Shown: positions 8,401-16,325 of the stretch, one piece after another | Layout: the number at the start of each line of letters is the position of its first letter | Position numbering within the stretch: the first letter of the stretch is position 1 | Assembly (NCBI GenBank): GCA_002359895.1 | Contig: DEOB01000008.1 | Span: forward strand, 147,928 to 211,927 | DNA length: 64,000 nucleotides | Direction of reading: 5' to 3' | Source of the DNA: Stenotrophomonas sp. UBA2629 | GTDB taxonomy: Bacteria > Pseudomonadota > Gammaproteobacteria > Xanthomonadales > Xanthomonadaceae | The notes under the pieces: model-generated | The model's database searches: none | Told to the model about the DNA's origin: nothing | The model's input: only the letters and a program-made list of their open reading frames with translations | Position numbers and translations under genes: made by a program

Positions 8401-9351
8401 GTTGCCGCCTTGTGCGGAGATGCCATAGGTGTAGCCGGTGGAGCCGTCTTCGTAGAGATGGGTGCCGCCTTCTGCACGCACGCTCTGCGAGCGCACCGTT
8501 GCGCCTTGTCCGCCACGGGCAAGAATGCCGGCTGCGCCGTCGCCGGTGATGACAACCGAGTTGCTGTCCACCACCGCCTGGCCGTTCACGCTCACCGCGT
8601 AGATGCCGTGCGCGTTGATGCCTGCGGCTTCGACCGAGCCGCTCTGCACCGACACCGTGCCGGTGCCGCTGGTCTGGCCGAAGATACCGATGGCGAAATC
8701 GCCGCGCGTCTTCACCTGGTCGCTGGTCAGGTGCACCGCGCCGGTGGCATCACCCACCCCCCACCCGGTCTGGCCACTGACGCCATACGCGCTCAGCGCA
8801 TGCGTGCTGACCGAGCCGCTGCGCACCGTGACATCGCCATAGGTGGAGGCACCGAAGATGCCTGCACTGTTCACCGCGCTGAGCAGGCCGTGGGTGGCGT
8901 AGTCGTCGGGGAACTCGCCCTGGGCCAATGTTTCCACCGTGTCCGATTCGATAGCGATATTGCCCCGGTAGGCGAATACGACCAGGCCATTGGCGCCCTC
9001 GCCGGACACGCTGATGTCGCCGCTGCGCACCGTGCCTTCCGCATCCCCGGAGTCGACAAAGATGCCGTCGGCATAGCGGCCGCTGGTGCTCACGCTGCCG
9101 CTGGTGACATGGATGGGCGCGCCGCCTGGCCCCACCTGCACGTGGATGCCGCGCTCGAAATCGCCGGAGGTCTGCCGCGTGTCGCTGACCACCGTCTGCG
9201 CCATGGCGGGCAGGATGGCCGACGCCAGCACCGTCAGCGCCAGCAGTTGCCGGCCCCTGCCAGCGCCTTTGCCCCTGCGCGGTGCCCGTTCGGACGTGAC
9301 GACCCAGGCGCCCAGTGCATGGCTCCAGACCTTTGCGTAGATGTGATTCAT
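5410..9351 (-). CDS. Type V autotransporter with internally duplicated beta-helical passenger
   Basis: A 1,313-residue protein. The start at 9351 gives MNHIYAKVWSHALGAWVV, the extended signal peptide region typical of large autotransporters, then a hydrophobic core ending AILPAMA. It has an AGGGGG ribosome site six bases upstream; an in-frame start 27 codons earlier gives no such signal. The passenger (about 52-1040) consists of short repeats of the type SGSVTTxGxxAxGI. Residues about 93-383 and 385-703 are two copies of one 320-residue block. A less repetitive helical part follows at about 770-930. The C-terminal barrel domain (about 1045-1313) starts near GVWVVGHAGGLDF and ends in GLRWGW with a terminal Trp. 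A surface-exposed adhesin-like role is inferred. The divergent regulator at 9709 may control it. Confidence 0.93.
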   Translation of the reverse strand: MNHIYAKVWSHALGAWVVTSERAPRRGKGAGRGRQLLALTVLASAILPAMAQTVVSDTRQTSGDFERGIHVQVGPGGAPIHVTSGSVSTSGRYADGIFVDSGDAEGTVRSGDISVSGEGANGLVVFAYRGNIAIESDTVETLAQGEFPDDYATHGLLSAVNSAGIFGASTYGDVTVRSGSVSTHALSAYGVSGQTGWGVGDATGAVHLTSDQVKTRGDFAIGIFGQTSGTGTVSVQSGSVEAAGINAHGIYAVSVNGQAVVDSNSVVITGDGAAGILARGGQGATVRSQSVRAEGGTHLYEDGSTGYTYGISAQGGNGLARVESGSVTTLGEHALGIRVASGASAFVDSGEVSTGGDFADGIAITGIADDGAIEVISRSVTTLGHYADGIRITNGNADVSIDSDTVSISGEGANGILVLSGEGNIAIRSQTVTSAYAGAFPQDNAEHGDLNGVAGAGIWASSNLGSVSVTSDSIETWGEAAYGLGAETGWGAANAAGTTTVNSGSIRTHGDGAYGIYANTSGSGTVSVNSEQVQTSGDYAIGVFARSTGTAAVEVESGAVTTNGLNSHGIYAVSAQGNTSVVSSTSHTTGDNAHGILARGANGVTVRSQSVITEGGAHTYAAGNTGVSYGILAEAGSGAAQVESGSVRTLGEGAIGIRVNGAATVQLSSGEISTAGDAAHGIVVENIAAGGTINMAATRTTTTGAQANGIEVHALDADVNLRTGSVQANGEGSGGVVVTSQTGRIHIQADGRVASANGWAIDATANASDIVLDVAAGQVVHGGARLHSLDGSTVNIRGEIVGTLGDALSISGGAATINNYSNTIIGSIQLTDGDDVFNNIGTWVATGTSDFGGGNNRLVNTGLVDASSGSNAALNNLTTFVNDGTVDLVNGVTGDRLDMPGTTYIGAQGSQILVDVDFASGTSDALAVSQVQGASVIRISDASSGTGFNPQGISIIQSDKPLSGSEFTLAMDNAGQGLVAYGMEFDAATNQFVVKALPGAASFELIKAGAAAQDFWFKSTEAWMTRMVAARDAARTASGSATDGVWVVGHAGGLDFRNKGAFNLGGGNVEQDMSTESGWTGLQAGYDRVWSNGGRNSTLLGVTVGHVRYSLDFTRSAGKYELKGSNVGLYGALERGYFFAQALAKVDQFNGDLQSRDANLNGDVDGRTYGARLDVGLRFGQRFWIEPLLGASWVKASIDDFRSHQVNASFDDATSVQTRAGLRLGGSTVISGATLIPSIGVYAVDEHRGRNGTTLQLGNQHSAAVDRPHGSFTRAEASLTLIAGKTEVFLRAGSDFGSGTNGLNGRVGLRWGW

Positions 9352-9396
9352 GTGTACCCCCCTGTTGTGGCTGTGAAGACAATTGCCGTGCCTCAC

Positions 9397-9420
9397 CCCG
9401 GCAGGGCCCGCATTGCCGGG
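9397..9420. promoter_or_regulatory. Inverted repeat in the autotransporter/LuxR intergenic region
   Basis: CCCGGCA (9397-9403) and TGCCGGG (9414-9420) are perfect arms around a ten-base loop, 46 bases before the autotransporter start on the minus strand. It could be an operator or a leader hairpin. A second, small perfect repeat (GCAAT-ttg-ATTGC, 9529-9541) lies in the same 357-base gap. Confidence 0.3.
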
Positions 9421-9574
9421 ATGAGGCGCCATGACGTTTCCCGTATCGACCGCATCGGCCCAATGGCGAGCTCACCTCCGGCATTCCCGGCGGCGGGCAG
9501 GCAATGGGCGACGGGCACGGAACTGTCTGCAATTTGATTGCGAAGCCAAAAACCGGAAAACTCCCAGCCGGGGC

Positions 9575-9601
9575 TTGACAGGGGGCAGCGATGGATAGTC
9601 G
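9575..9601 (+). promoter_or_regulatory. Possible promoter of the LuxR-type regulator
   Basis: A consensus -35 box TTGACA (9575-9580) is followed after 15 bases by TAGTCG (9596-9601), a weak -10. The -35 match is good but spacing and -10 are poor, so confidence is limited. The distance to the chosen start at 9709 is about 100 bases. Confidence 0.3.
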
Positions 9602-9708
9602 TGAAAACGGGCCGGTCATCCGTGCGGGCGGCAAGCGGGTGCATGTCGTCGGGCGGGCCATGCCCGTTCGGGGGGCGCGCGCATGGCTTTCACCACGAGG
9701 GCGGGCCC

Positions 9709-10833
9709 ATGGCCACCGCTGACCGTCTGGGCAATCTCCTGGAACCTCTTTACGCCTCGGTGCTGGACGTCAATGCGCTGGGCACCTTCAACCAGCGCCT
9801 GGCCGAGGCCACGGACAGCCACATCACCGGGGTGCTCATCCACGATGTGGCCGGTGGCAGGGGCCAGGTGAGCCACATCCATGGCGTGGACAACGCCCAC
9901 ATCGCCTCGTTGCTGGCCGAGATGGATCTGCGCGACGACCCCTGGATGAAGCGGGTGACTCCGCGCCTGGCGATCGGCCGCGTGCTGAACACGGAAGACC
10001 TGCTGCCACGGCGCGAGGCGCAGAACAGCGGTTTCTACAACAACTACTACCGCAAGCTCGGCATCGTGCAGCAGGTGGCATCGGTGGGGCTGTATGACGG
10101 CACCAACTCGGTGACGTTGTCGCTGTGCCACGGTGATATGGCGCGCGCTTACGGCGAGGCCGAGCTGGGCCTGTTGCGCACGCTGACGCCGCACTGGATC
10201 AACGCCTACGCCATGCTGCGGCGCATCGGTGGTCTGCAGCAGCAGGTGGCCACGCTTGAGCAGGCGCTGGAGCGCTCGCCGGTAGCCATGTTCATGCTTA
10301 CCGATACGCTGCGCATCTGCCGCACCAATGCGGCAGCGGAGGGGCTGCTTGGCGCGGGCCTGCTCGGCTGCGAGGCTGGCGCGCTGGTGGTGAACGGCCG
10401 CGCGGACATCGGGCTGCAGGCACTGCTGCAGCGCGCGTTGCGTGGCGACAGCCGGTTATCGGACGGTGATGTGGAAAAACTGGTGGTGTACGACGCCAGC
10501 GACCGGCCCAGCCTGGTGGTGACCGCACACCGGCTGCCGCAATGGACGGCGCAGGAGCCGGGGGCGCTGTTGGTGTTTGCGCGCGAGGTGAAGCAGGCCT
10601 CGGTGTCGTTGGAGCCGACGCTGCAACGCTTGTTCGGCCTGACCGTTGCCGAATCACGCTTGGCGTTGGCGCTTTACCGGCATGCCGATGCGGGCGCTGC
10701 CGCGCAGGAATGTGGCATCACCACCGGCACGGCGTTGGGCCGGCTGAAAACCGTTTACGACAAAACCGGTGAACGCGGCCAGGCAAGTCTGGTGCGGTTG
10801 GTGGCGACGGTGGCTGCCGCAGGTGGAGATTGA
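9709..10833 (+). CDS. LuxR-type helix-turn-helix regulator with PAS-like middle domain
   Basis: A 374-residue protein. The C-terminal 60 residues (FGLTVAESRLALALYRH ... TALGRLKTVYDKTGERGQASLVRLV) match the four-helix LuxR DNA-binding domain, with the typical KTG then QA/LVRL ending. A PAS-like stretch (EQALERSPVAMFMLTDTLRI) precedes it, and the N-terminal 190 residues look like an alpha/beta sensory domain with no named ligand. The ATG at 9709 follows GAGG; the frame is open upstream to 9538 but those residues are low in structure. It is divergent from the autotransporter gene, so regulating that gene is a reasonable inference. No receiver domain and no adjacent kinase are seen. Confidence 0.85.
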   Translation: MATADRLGNLLEPLYASVLDVNALGTFNQRLAEATDSHITGVLIHDVAGGRGQVSHIHGVDNAHIASLLAEMDLRDDPWMKRVTPRLAIGRVLNTEDLLPRREAQNSGFYNNYYRKLGIVQQVASVGLYDGTNSVTLSLCHGDMARAYGEAELGLLRTLTPHWINAYAMLRRIGGLQQQVATLEQALERSPVAMFMLTDTLRICRTNAAAEGLLGAGLLGCEAGALVVNGRADIGLQALLQRALRGDSRLSDGDVEKLVVYDASDRPSLVVTAHRLPQWTAQEPGALLVFAREVKQASVSLEPTLQRLFGLTVAESRLALALYRHADAGAAAQECGITTGTALGRLKTVYDKTGERGQASLVRLVATVAAAGGD

Positions 10834-10915
10834 GGATTGCGGGCTCCGCGCTTGGCTCCACCGTCTCCATCGTCTTGACGTTCCATAGTCCTGGCCGACA
10901 TGGCTTCAGCCGATG

Positions 10916-11122
10916 TCAGGCCGGCTCGTCGGGAATCAGCAGGCTTTCCAGCTTGATGATGCAGTCCTTGAGCTGCAGCTTGCGCCGCTTCAGGCGCTTG
11001 GCTTCCAGGTCATCTTCCGGGTTGGCGGCCAAGCGTTCGATGCGCCCATCCAGCTCCCGGTGTTCGGCGCGCAGCTCGGCAATGCGCTGATGCAGTTCAT
11101 GGGCTGGCGGCAGGTTGGACAT
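10916..11122 (-). CDS. DUF465 (YdcH-like) small protein
   Basis: A 68-residue, highly charged, coiled-coil-prone protein: HELHQRIAELRAEHREL and later RLKRRKLQLKDCIIKLE. This Leu/Lys/Asp pattern with a KRRKLxLKDxI core is the signature of the DUF465/YdcH family, whose function is unknown. It lies 17 bases after the PHP-domain gene on the same strand and may be the last gene of that operon, or an independent gene as it is elsewhere. No transmembrane segment or signal peptide. Confidence 0.85.
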   Translation of the reverse strand: MSNLPPAHELHQRIAELRAEHRELDGRIERLAANPEDDLEAKRLKRRKLQLKDCIIKLESLLIPDEPA

Positions 11123-11139
11123 GCCGCCAGCTTATCCGC

Positions 11140-12609
11140 TCACGGCGACCAGTTCACGTACACCGGGTTGCCCAACAGCAGCAGGCTGCCATCCGGGGCG
11201 CGGGCGTCCACCCGCAGCCAATGGCGTTTGCCATCGGACTGCCAGCGTAGGCTTGCCTGTTGAGCGCCATCGGCCCCGGGTTCCAGCGCGGCACGGTGGC
11301 GCTTTCCATCGACGATGAATTCCAGCTGCACCGGCTGCGGGTACACCAGCTCGCTGCGCAGGGTGGCCCATTGGCCGTCGGCCATTGCCAGCTCCTGGCC
11401 CATGTCGGCGCTGCGGCCGTCGTCGCTTTGCAGCCGCAGTTCCAACCGGCTGCCGCGCGCATTGCGCACGTCCACGACGACGCGGCCCTTTTGGATGCCG
11501 GCCAGCAGTGCATCACGCGACAGCGCATCGGCATGTACCAGCGTGGCGGGCAGGCCAATGGGGGACGGGCCGTCAGCGGCACCGGGGTTGTGGCTGTCGC
11601 TGCCGCCGACGGCGGTCATGCGGCGGCCCTGCTGAAGCTGTTGTTCCCAGAACCCCACCCCGGCGCGTGGCCCCTCGGACTGCGTGCCGTTGACCACTTC
11701 CACCGCATGCACGCCGGCCATTTCCACCGGCTTTGCCGGCGTCCAGCCGCAGCCCATGCAGTCCTCACCGGAAGGCAGCGACGGATGGTTGATGGAGAAC
11801 ACCGCGCCACTGTCCTTTACCTGCTGCAACAGGGAATTCCAGTCCGGCAGCGTGTCGCCCAGCCGGAACGGCAACGGGCCGTTGACGCCGAACACGTTGG
11901 CGTGCCCCTGGAAGGTGGTGACCTCCATGCCGGGGATCAACAGCAGGCGGTCGAACCACGGCTGGTGGCGCACCAGTTCCTCCAGGTGCGCGACGGTGTT
12001 GTGCTCGGTGACGGCCACGAAATCCAGGCCCTGGCGGACAGCCGCCTGCAGGCTCAGGAACAACGGACAGGGCACCTTGTTGCCGGCTTGGCTGCTGCAG
12101 CTGCCGTCGCTGTGGGTGCTGTGCATGTGCAGGTCGCCGCGGTACCAGCCCGGGGCATCGCGCAGCACTGGGCCACTCAGGTCCTTGCCGGCTTGTACCT
12201 CGGCCTCGCTCCACAGGGTGACGTCCACCGTGTAGGGCGTGCGTACGTTGGCGCGGATGTTGGGGATACCCAACAAAACCTTCCATTCCCCCTGTGGCAA
12301 CGCGCCGGGCAGGTAACCGCCGGTGGCGTCGTAACGGGAGACCGAAATGGAGCGGCGCGAACCACCACTCCAGCCCCGGAAGCCATGTGCATCCAGCAGT
12401 CCAAGGTCGATGACGGTGCGCTCGCCGCCGCCATCGTGCTTCAGCGTGACGCTCACCCGGCCGGTGCCGGCCGGTACCGCGAACGGTACTTCCACGTAGC
12501 GCTGGTGGTCGCTGCCTTGCAGCGTGCCCTGCAACTGAAGGACATCGACGGCCTCGGCGGTGCTGCTGGCGGCCAGTGCCGCCAGCAGCAGAGGGAGCAG
12601 GCCGCGCAT
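11140..12609 (-). CDS. Periplasmic PHP-domain metallohydrolase, CehA/McbA-like
   Basis: A 489-residue protein with a signal peptide (MRGLLPLLLAALAASSTAEA), an N-terminal beta-rich domain (about 25-150), a PHP domain (about 155-400) and a further beta-rich C-terminal part. Metal-binding PHP motifs are visible: GDLHMHSTHSDG (His161, His163, Asp168), TEHN (Glu202, His203), INHP and GGSDSHN. The CehA/McbA group contains hydrolases of ester and phosphoester type; the actual substrate cannot be read from sequence. Its ATG overlaps the stop of the upstream TonB-dependent receptor gene (ATGA), so the two are co-translated; the hydrolase probably acts on something the receptor imports, or releases its ligand. 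Confidence 0.88.
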   Translation of the reverse strand: MRGLLPLLLAALAASSTAEAVDVLQLQGTLQGSDHQRYVEVPFAVPAGTGRVSVTLKHDGGGERTVIDLGLLDAHGFRGWSGGSRRSISVSRYDATGGYLPGALPQGEWKVLLGIPNIRANVRTPYTVDVTLWSEAEVQAGKDLSGPVLRDAPGWYRGDLHMHSTHSDGSCSSQAGNKVPCPLFLSLQAAVRQGLDFVAVTEHNTVAHLEELVRHQPWFDRLLLIPGMEVTTFQGHANVFGVNGPLPFRLGDTLPDWNSLLQQVKDSGAVFSINHPSLPSGEDCMGCGWTPAKPVEMAGVHAVEVVNGTQSEGPRAGVGFWEQQLQQGRRMTAVGGSDSHNPGAADGPSPIGLPATLVHADALSRDALLAGIQKGRVVVDVRNARGSRLELRLQSDDGRSADMGQELAMADGQWATLRSELVYPQPVQLEFIVDGKRHRAALEPGADGAQQASLRWQSDGKRHWLRVDARAPDGSLLLLGNPVYVNWSP

Positions 12610-15152
12610 CAGAAGCGGTACATCAGGGCAAGGCGGTAGCTGCGGCCCAGCACCGGCCGTGCGATGAAGGCATTGGCGCCGGCATCGCTGCTAGCCAATT
12701 CACCGGCACGCGGGTTGCCTTCGGTCAGGCCCAATGAGTTGGTGAGGTTGTCGACATAGCCGTAGACCGAGAAGCGGTCGGTCAGCTCGTAACGCGCGCT
12801 GAGGTTGAGCAGTTCGTAGGACGGCAGCCGTACCGAATTGGCGGTATCCACGAAACGTTCGCCCTGGCGCTCGGCGGCCAGTTGCAGGCGCAGGCGCTGA
12901 TCAAGCAGGTTGATGCCGGCCACGGCACGCAGGCTCAGCTCCGGCACGCGGATCAGCTGGTTGCCGACGAAATCACGCAGCACCGGCGCACCATCGACCA
13001 GTTCGCTGTAACGAAGATCGCGGTACTGGGCGTCCTGCCAGGTGGCGTTGACGCGCAGGTCGAACCAGTCGGTGGGGTACCACGCGGTCTCCAGCTCCAG
13101 GCCGAACGTGCGGGTGCTGGCGTAGCCGGCTTCGCGGGTGGATACGCCGGTGTCGGCATTGAAGTGGTAGTTGCTGAAACCGACGTTGTCGTACTGGGTG
13201 TAGAACGCGGTGGCGTAGGCACTGAACAGTGGGTTGGCGAACTTGAAGCCAACTTCGGCCAGGTCCATGGTCTGGGTATCGGCGGTGGCGTTGTTGCCTG
13301 CCACGCAGGCGGCAACGGTGTCGGCCGAGGTGGCGTCGCAGTTGTCGTTGCGGGTGAGGTAGTTGCCCAGGCTGGGCAGACGGAAGGCCGACGTCCAGCG
13401 ACCGAACAGGCCGATGCTGTCGCTGAACTGCCAGTTGGCACCGACCGACCAGCCCAGGTCGTCAGAAGACAGGTCATGGTTCACGTACAGGCCCGAGCCG
13501 GTCAGCATCTGCGAGGTAGCCAGGGTGCCGCCGTTCACGCGCTGGCGCACTTCGTTCCAGCCGCTGCTGCTGGCCTTCTCCCAGCGCAGGCCGCTGTCGA
13601 TGCGCAGTTTGTCGTTCACCTGCCACTCGTCACTGACGTAGAAGGCGTGGCTTTTCTGTTCGCCTGAGGCGTTGTTCCATTCATAGCCATACCGCCACAC
13701 GCCGTTGTCGCTGAGCGTGCCCAGTACGTTGCCGTCGGGCCCCAGCGCCACCAGATCTAGCAGGCTGGCGTTGTCCTTGGCATCCATCAGCACGGAGGAG
13801 GAATAGCGGGTGTAGTCCTCCTTGGTGGAGGCCATGTAATACCCCACGGTGAGATTGTGCTGTTGCCCGCCGATGTCGAAGCTGCGCATCAAGCGCGTGT
13901 CGTTGACGAATTCGCGCACGGGGATGTCCAGCCCGCGCAGGCCACCGGTCACCAGCAGGCCGTTGCCGTTCTGCCCGGCCACATCGAAGTTGCCGCTGCC
14001 GTTGAGGTAGCGCAGGCCAAGCGCGGTGGCACCGGGTACCGACGCCAGCAGGCCTTTCTGTGAATCCAGAAAGTCGGCCGCCGTGCCCAGCGAGTTGGGG
14101 AACACGCCATTGCGGATGGTGTCGGTCTTGCTGAAGCGTGCCGACTGCGCCAGCTGCCAGCCGGCGCCCAGCTCGGTCTCCAGCTTGAGGGTGAGCTGGT
14201 CACGCTTCACGTGGGTGCCTTCGCTGTTGTCAAAACCCCAGCCCCGGCCATCGGCGGTCTTCATCGACAGGTAGCGGGTTTCCGGGCCGGCGAGCGTGCC
14301 GTGGTTGCCGTCGAAGCCAGGCACCGCACGGATGTCGCCGTTGTCGTTGGTGTACATCGGGATACCCAGATACAGCGCGACGCGGTCATCCAGGTGTTTG
14401 GCGTCAATGCTGAAACGGCCGCCGTCGAATTCCTTGGCCAGATTGAGGCGGAACTGGCCGCCCTCGTTGCCATTGAAGCCCGGGTCACGCACACCATCCT
14501 CCACCCGGTAGAAGCCACCCAGCAGCAGCTTCCAGCCGTTGGACAGCGGGCTGCCGTAGGCAAAATCCATGCGGTTCAGGCCACTGTCGCCGACGGTGTA
14601 CTTGAACACGCCGCTGGCTTCCTCACCCACCTGACGGGGGATGAAGTTGATGGCGCCGGCCGGTGCGTTGGAGTACATCACCGACGCTGGGCCGCCGCGT
14701 ACCACCTCCACGCGCTCGATGGTTTCATCCAGACGGAAGGCCTGGTCGCCATTGAGGTACCCCAAGGCCGGGTCATGCACCACCGGAATGCCATCTTCCA
14801 GCAGTGTGACCGAGCCGAAGCCGTCCACCGGAATGCCGCGTGCGCGGATGTTGCCGCTGGCCTCGCCGCCGGAGGCCTCCACCCAGAAGCCCGGCACCGA
14901 CTTGAGTGCCTCGGTCACGCTGGTGGGCGCCTGCATGCGCAGCTGCTCCTCCTCGATGTTGGTGATCGAGTAACTGGTTTCGGCCTTGGTGCGCAGGCCA
15001 GTGCCACTGCGCCCGGTGACGATCACCGTGTCCAGGTCCTTGGCCGACGCTGCCACCGGTGCGGCGGCTGTCTGGGCAAGGCCCGATGTGGGGAGAAGAA
15101 CGGAAGCGAGCAGGGCGCAGCTGACAGCGGAAGCAAGACGGTTGTGGAGCAC
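12609..15152 (-). CDS. TonB-dependent outer-membrane receptor
   Basis: An 847-residue receptor with a GTG start, signal peptide (ending GLAQ), a TonB-box-like DTVIVTG at about 41-47, a plug domain (SVTEALKSVPGFWVEASGG ... ERVEVVRGGPASVMYSNAPAGAINFI) and a 22-strand-type barrel ending in YRLALMYRF with terminal Phe. The RGxPASVMYSNAPAGAINF block is characteristic of the plug end. Ligand unknown. It is the first gene of an operon with a PHP-domain hydrolase, and a Pho-box-like site lies 50 bases upstream, so an organophosphate or similar ester is one candidate ligand. The region upstream is shared with ttcA, which is divergent. No good ribosome site precedes the GTG. Confidence 0.92.
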   Translation of the reverse strand: MLHNRLASAVSCALLASVLLPTSGLAQTAAAPVAASAKDLDTVIVTGRSGTGLRTKAETSYSITNIEEEQLRMQAPTSVTEALKSVPGFWVEASGGEASGNIRARGIPVDGFGSVTLLEDGIPVVHDPALGYLNGDQAFRLDETIERVEVVRGGPASVMYSNAPAGAINFIPRQVGEEASGVFKYTVGDSGLNRMDFAYGSPLSNGWKLLLGGFYRVEDGVRDPGFNGNEGGQFRLNLAKEFDGGRFSIDAKHLDDRVALYLGIPMYTNDNGDIRAVPGFDGNHGTLAGPETRYLSMKTADGRGWGFDNSEGTHVKRDQLTLKLETELGAGWQLAQSARFSKTDTIRNGVFPNSLGTAADFLDSQKGLLASVPGATALGLRYLNGSGNFDVAGQNGNGLLVTGGLRGLDIPVREFVNDTRLMRSFDIGGQQHNLTVGYYMASTKEDYTRYSSSVLMDAKDNASLLDLVALGPDGNVLGTLSDNGVWRYGYEWNNASGEQKSHAFYVSDEWQVNDKLRIDSGLRWEKASSSGWNEVRQRVNGGTLATSQMLTGSGLYVNHDLSSDDLGWSVGANWQFSDSIGLFGRWTSAFRLPSLGNYLTRNDNCDATSADTVAACVAGNNATADTQTMDLAEVGFKFANPLFSAYATAFYTQYDNVGFSNYHFNADTGVSTREAGYASTRTFGLELETAWYPTDWFDLRVNATWQDAQYRDLRYSELVDGAPVLRDFVGNQLIRVPELSLRAVAGINLLDQRLRLQLAAERQGERFVDTANSVRLPSYELLNLSARYELTDRFSVYGYVDNLTNSLGLTEGNPRAGELASSDAGANAFIARPVLGRSYRLALMYRF

Positions 15153-15201
15153 GACGTAATCAACTGTGGGACGAAAGGAGCCGGCATGCTGTCACCGCGG
15201 A

Positions 15202-15219
15202 GTGACCAGCCCATGACGG
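15202..15219 (-). promoter_or_regulatory. Pho-box-like direct repeat upstream of the receptor-PHP operon
   Basis: On the minus strand CCGTCATGGGCTGGTCAC has two GTCA cores exactly 11 bases apart, as in the PhoB box (CTGTCAT, four bases, CTGTCAC). Eleven of the 14 half-site positions match, but the usual AT-rich spacer is replaced by GGGC. It ends 50 bases before the receptor start. Treat as a candidate only. Confidence 0.3.
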
Positions 15220-15272
15220 TTTCTTTAAACGTGGCCTGTTGGTCGCTGTGGAGAAAGGGGGCAGCCGGTAGA

Positions 15273-16187
15273 ATGCCGGTGATGATCTCCGCCATTCCGC
15301 TCGCCGCTCCTTTGCCGCATGCCCGTGACCCGCGCGCGGCCGAGCGTGGCCAGTACAGGCTCGGCAAGCGGCTGCGCCGGCAGGTGGGCCAGGCGATCGC
15401 CGACTTCGGCATGATCGAAGCCGGTGACAAGGTGATGGTCTGTCTGTCCGGCGGCAAGGACAGCTACACGATGCTGGATGTCCTGCTGCAGCTGCAGAAA
15501 AAGGCACCGGTGCCATTCGAGCTGGTGGCGGTGAATCTGGACCAGAAGCAACCGGGCTTTCCCGCGCATGTACTGCCGGAATACCTGGCCGGGCTGGGCG
15601 TGCCGTTTCAGATCATCGAACAAGACACCTATTCGGTGGTCAACCGGTTGATCCCGGAAGGCAAGACGATGTGCTCGTTGTGTTCGCGCATGCGTCGGGG
15701 CGCGCTGTACAACCATGCCGCGCGGCATGGCTTCACCAAAATCGCGTTGGGCCACCATCGTGATGACCGCGTGGCGACGTTTCTGATGAACCTGTTTGGC
15801 CATGCCAAGATCGCCAGCATGCCGCCCAAGCTGCTCAGCGACGACGGCAAGCATGTGGTGATCCGCCCGCTGGCCTATGTGAGCGAAAGCGACATTGTTG
15901 GCTACGCAGCTGAACGCGGCTTCCCGATCATTCCCTGCAACCTGTGTGGCAGCCAGGAAAACCTGCAGCGCCGGCAGGTCAGCCTGATGATGCAGCAGTG
16001 GGAGGCGCAGCACCCAGGTCGTATCGAACAGATCGCGCGCGCGTTGGGCAACATCCAGCCCTCGCAGATGGCCGATGGCACCCTGTTCAATTTCATGGCG
16101 TTGGGCCATGGTGGTGACGGAGCGTTGCCCGACGGGGCGCCGCACTGGGTTGAGAGTGACCCGCCAGACTGCATCGGGCCCGGTTGA
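15273..16187 (+). CDS. ttcA: tRNA 2-thiocytidine(32) synthetase
   Basis: A 304-residue cytoplasmic enzyme that thiolates C32 of some tRNAs using ATP, an Fe-S cluster and a persulfide donor. The PP-loop SGGKDS is at 59-64, and the paired cysteine motifs CSLC (Cys134, Cys137) and CNLC (Cys222, Cys225) that hold the cluster are both intact. ATG 15273 and ATG 15282 are both possible starts; the first is 12 bases after AAAGGGGG. The frame is open far upstream on the antisense of the receptor gene, but those residues are not TtcA. Length agrees with the family. It is divergent from the receptor operon. Confidence 0.95.
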   Translation: MPVMISAIPLAAPLPHARDPRAAERGQYRLGKRLRRQVGQAIADFGMIEAGDKVMVCLSGGKDSYTMLDVLLQLQKKAPVPFELVAVNLDQKQPGFPAHVLPEYLAGLGVPFQIIEQDTYSVVNRLIPEGKTMCSLCSRMRRGALYNHAARHGFTKIALGHHRDDRVATFLMNLFGHAKIASMPPKLLSDDGKHVVIRPLAYVSESDIVGYAAERGFPIIPCNLCGSQENLQRRQVSLMMQQWEAQHPGRIEQIARALGNIQPSQMADGTLFNFMALGHGGDGALPDGAPHWVESDPPDCIGPG

Positions 16188-16223
16188 AGGCGCCGGCATG
16201 ATGGTTTGAGTCTGCGCGCTCCG

Positions 16224-16275
16224 CCCCATCCTCATCCGCCCTTCGGGCACCTTCTCCCAAGGGAGGAGGAAGTAG
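16224..16275. repeat. Dispersed intergenic repeat, copy 1 (degenerate)
   Basis: The sequence CTCATCCGCCCTTCGGGCAC followed by CTTCTCCCAAGGGAG lies between ttcA and rdgC. The same string occurs in reverse orientation at about 61572-61618, where both hairpins are perfect. Here the second hairpin is shortened to CTCCC/GGGAG. Such elements are common between genes in xanthomonads. Confidence 0.65.
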
Positions 16276-16325
16276 TCCCCACATTTGGCTTCCCTTTACC
16301 CGTTTCTCTTTCCCGGTTCCCATAC

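Noticed and set aside
8197..9537. 446-codon plus-strand open frame opposite the autotransporter
   Set aside because: Follows the repeats of the autotransporter on the other strand; no start signal or family features.
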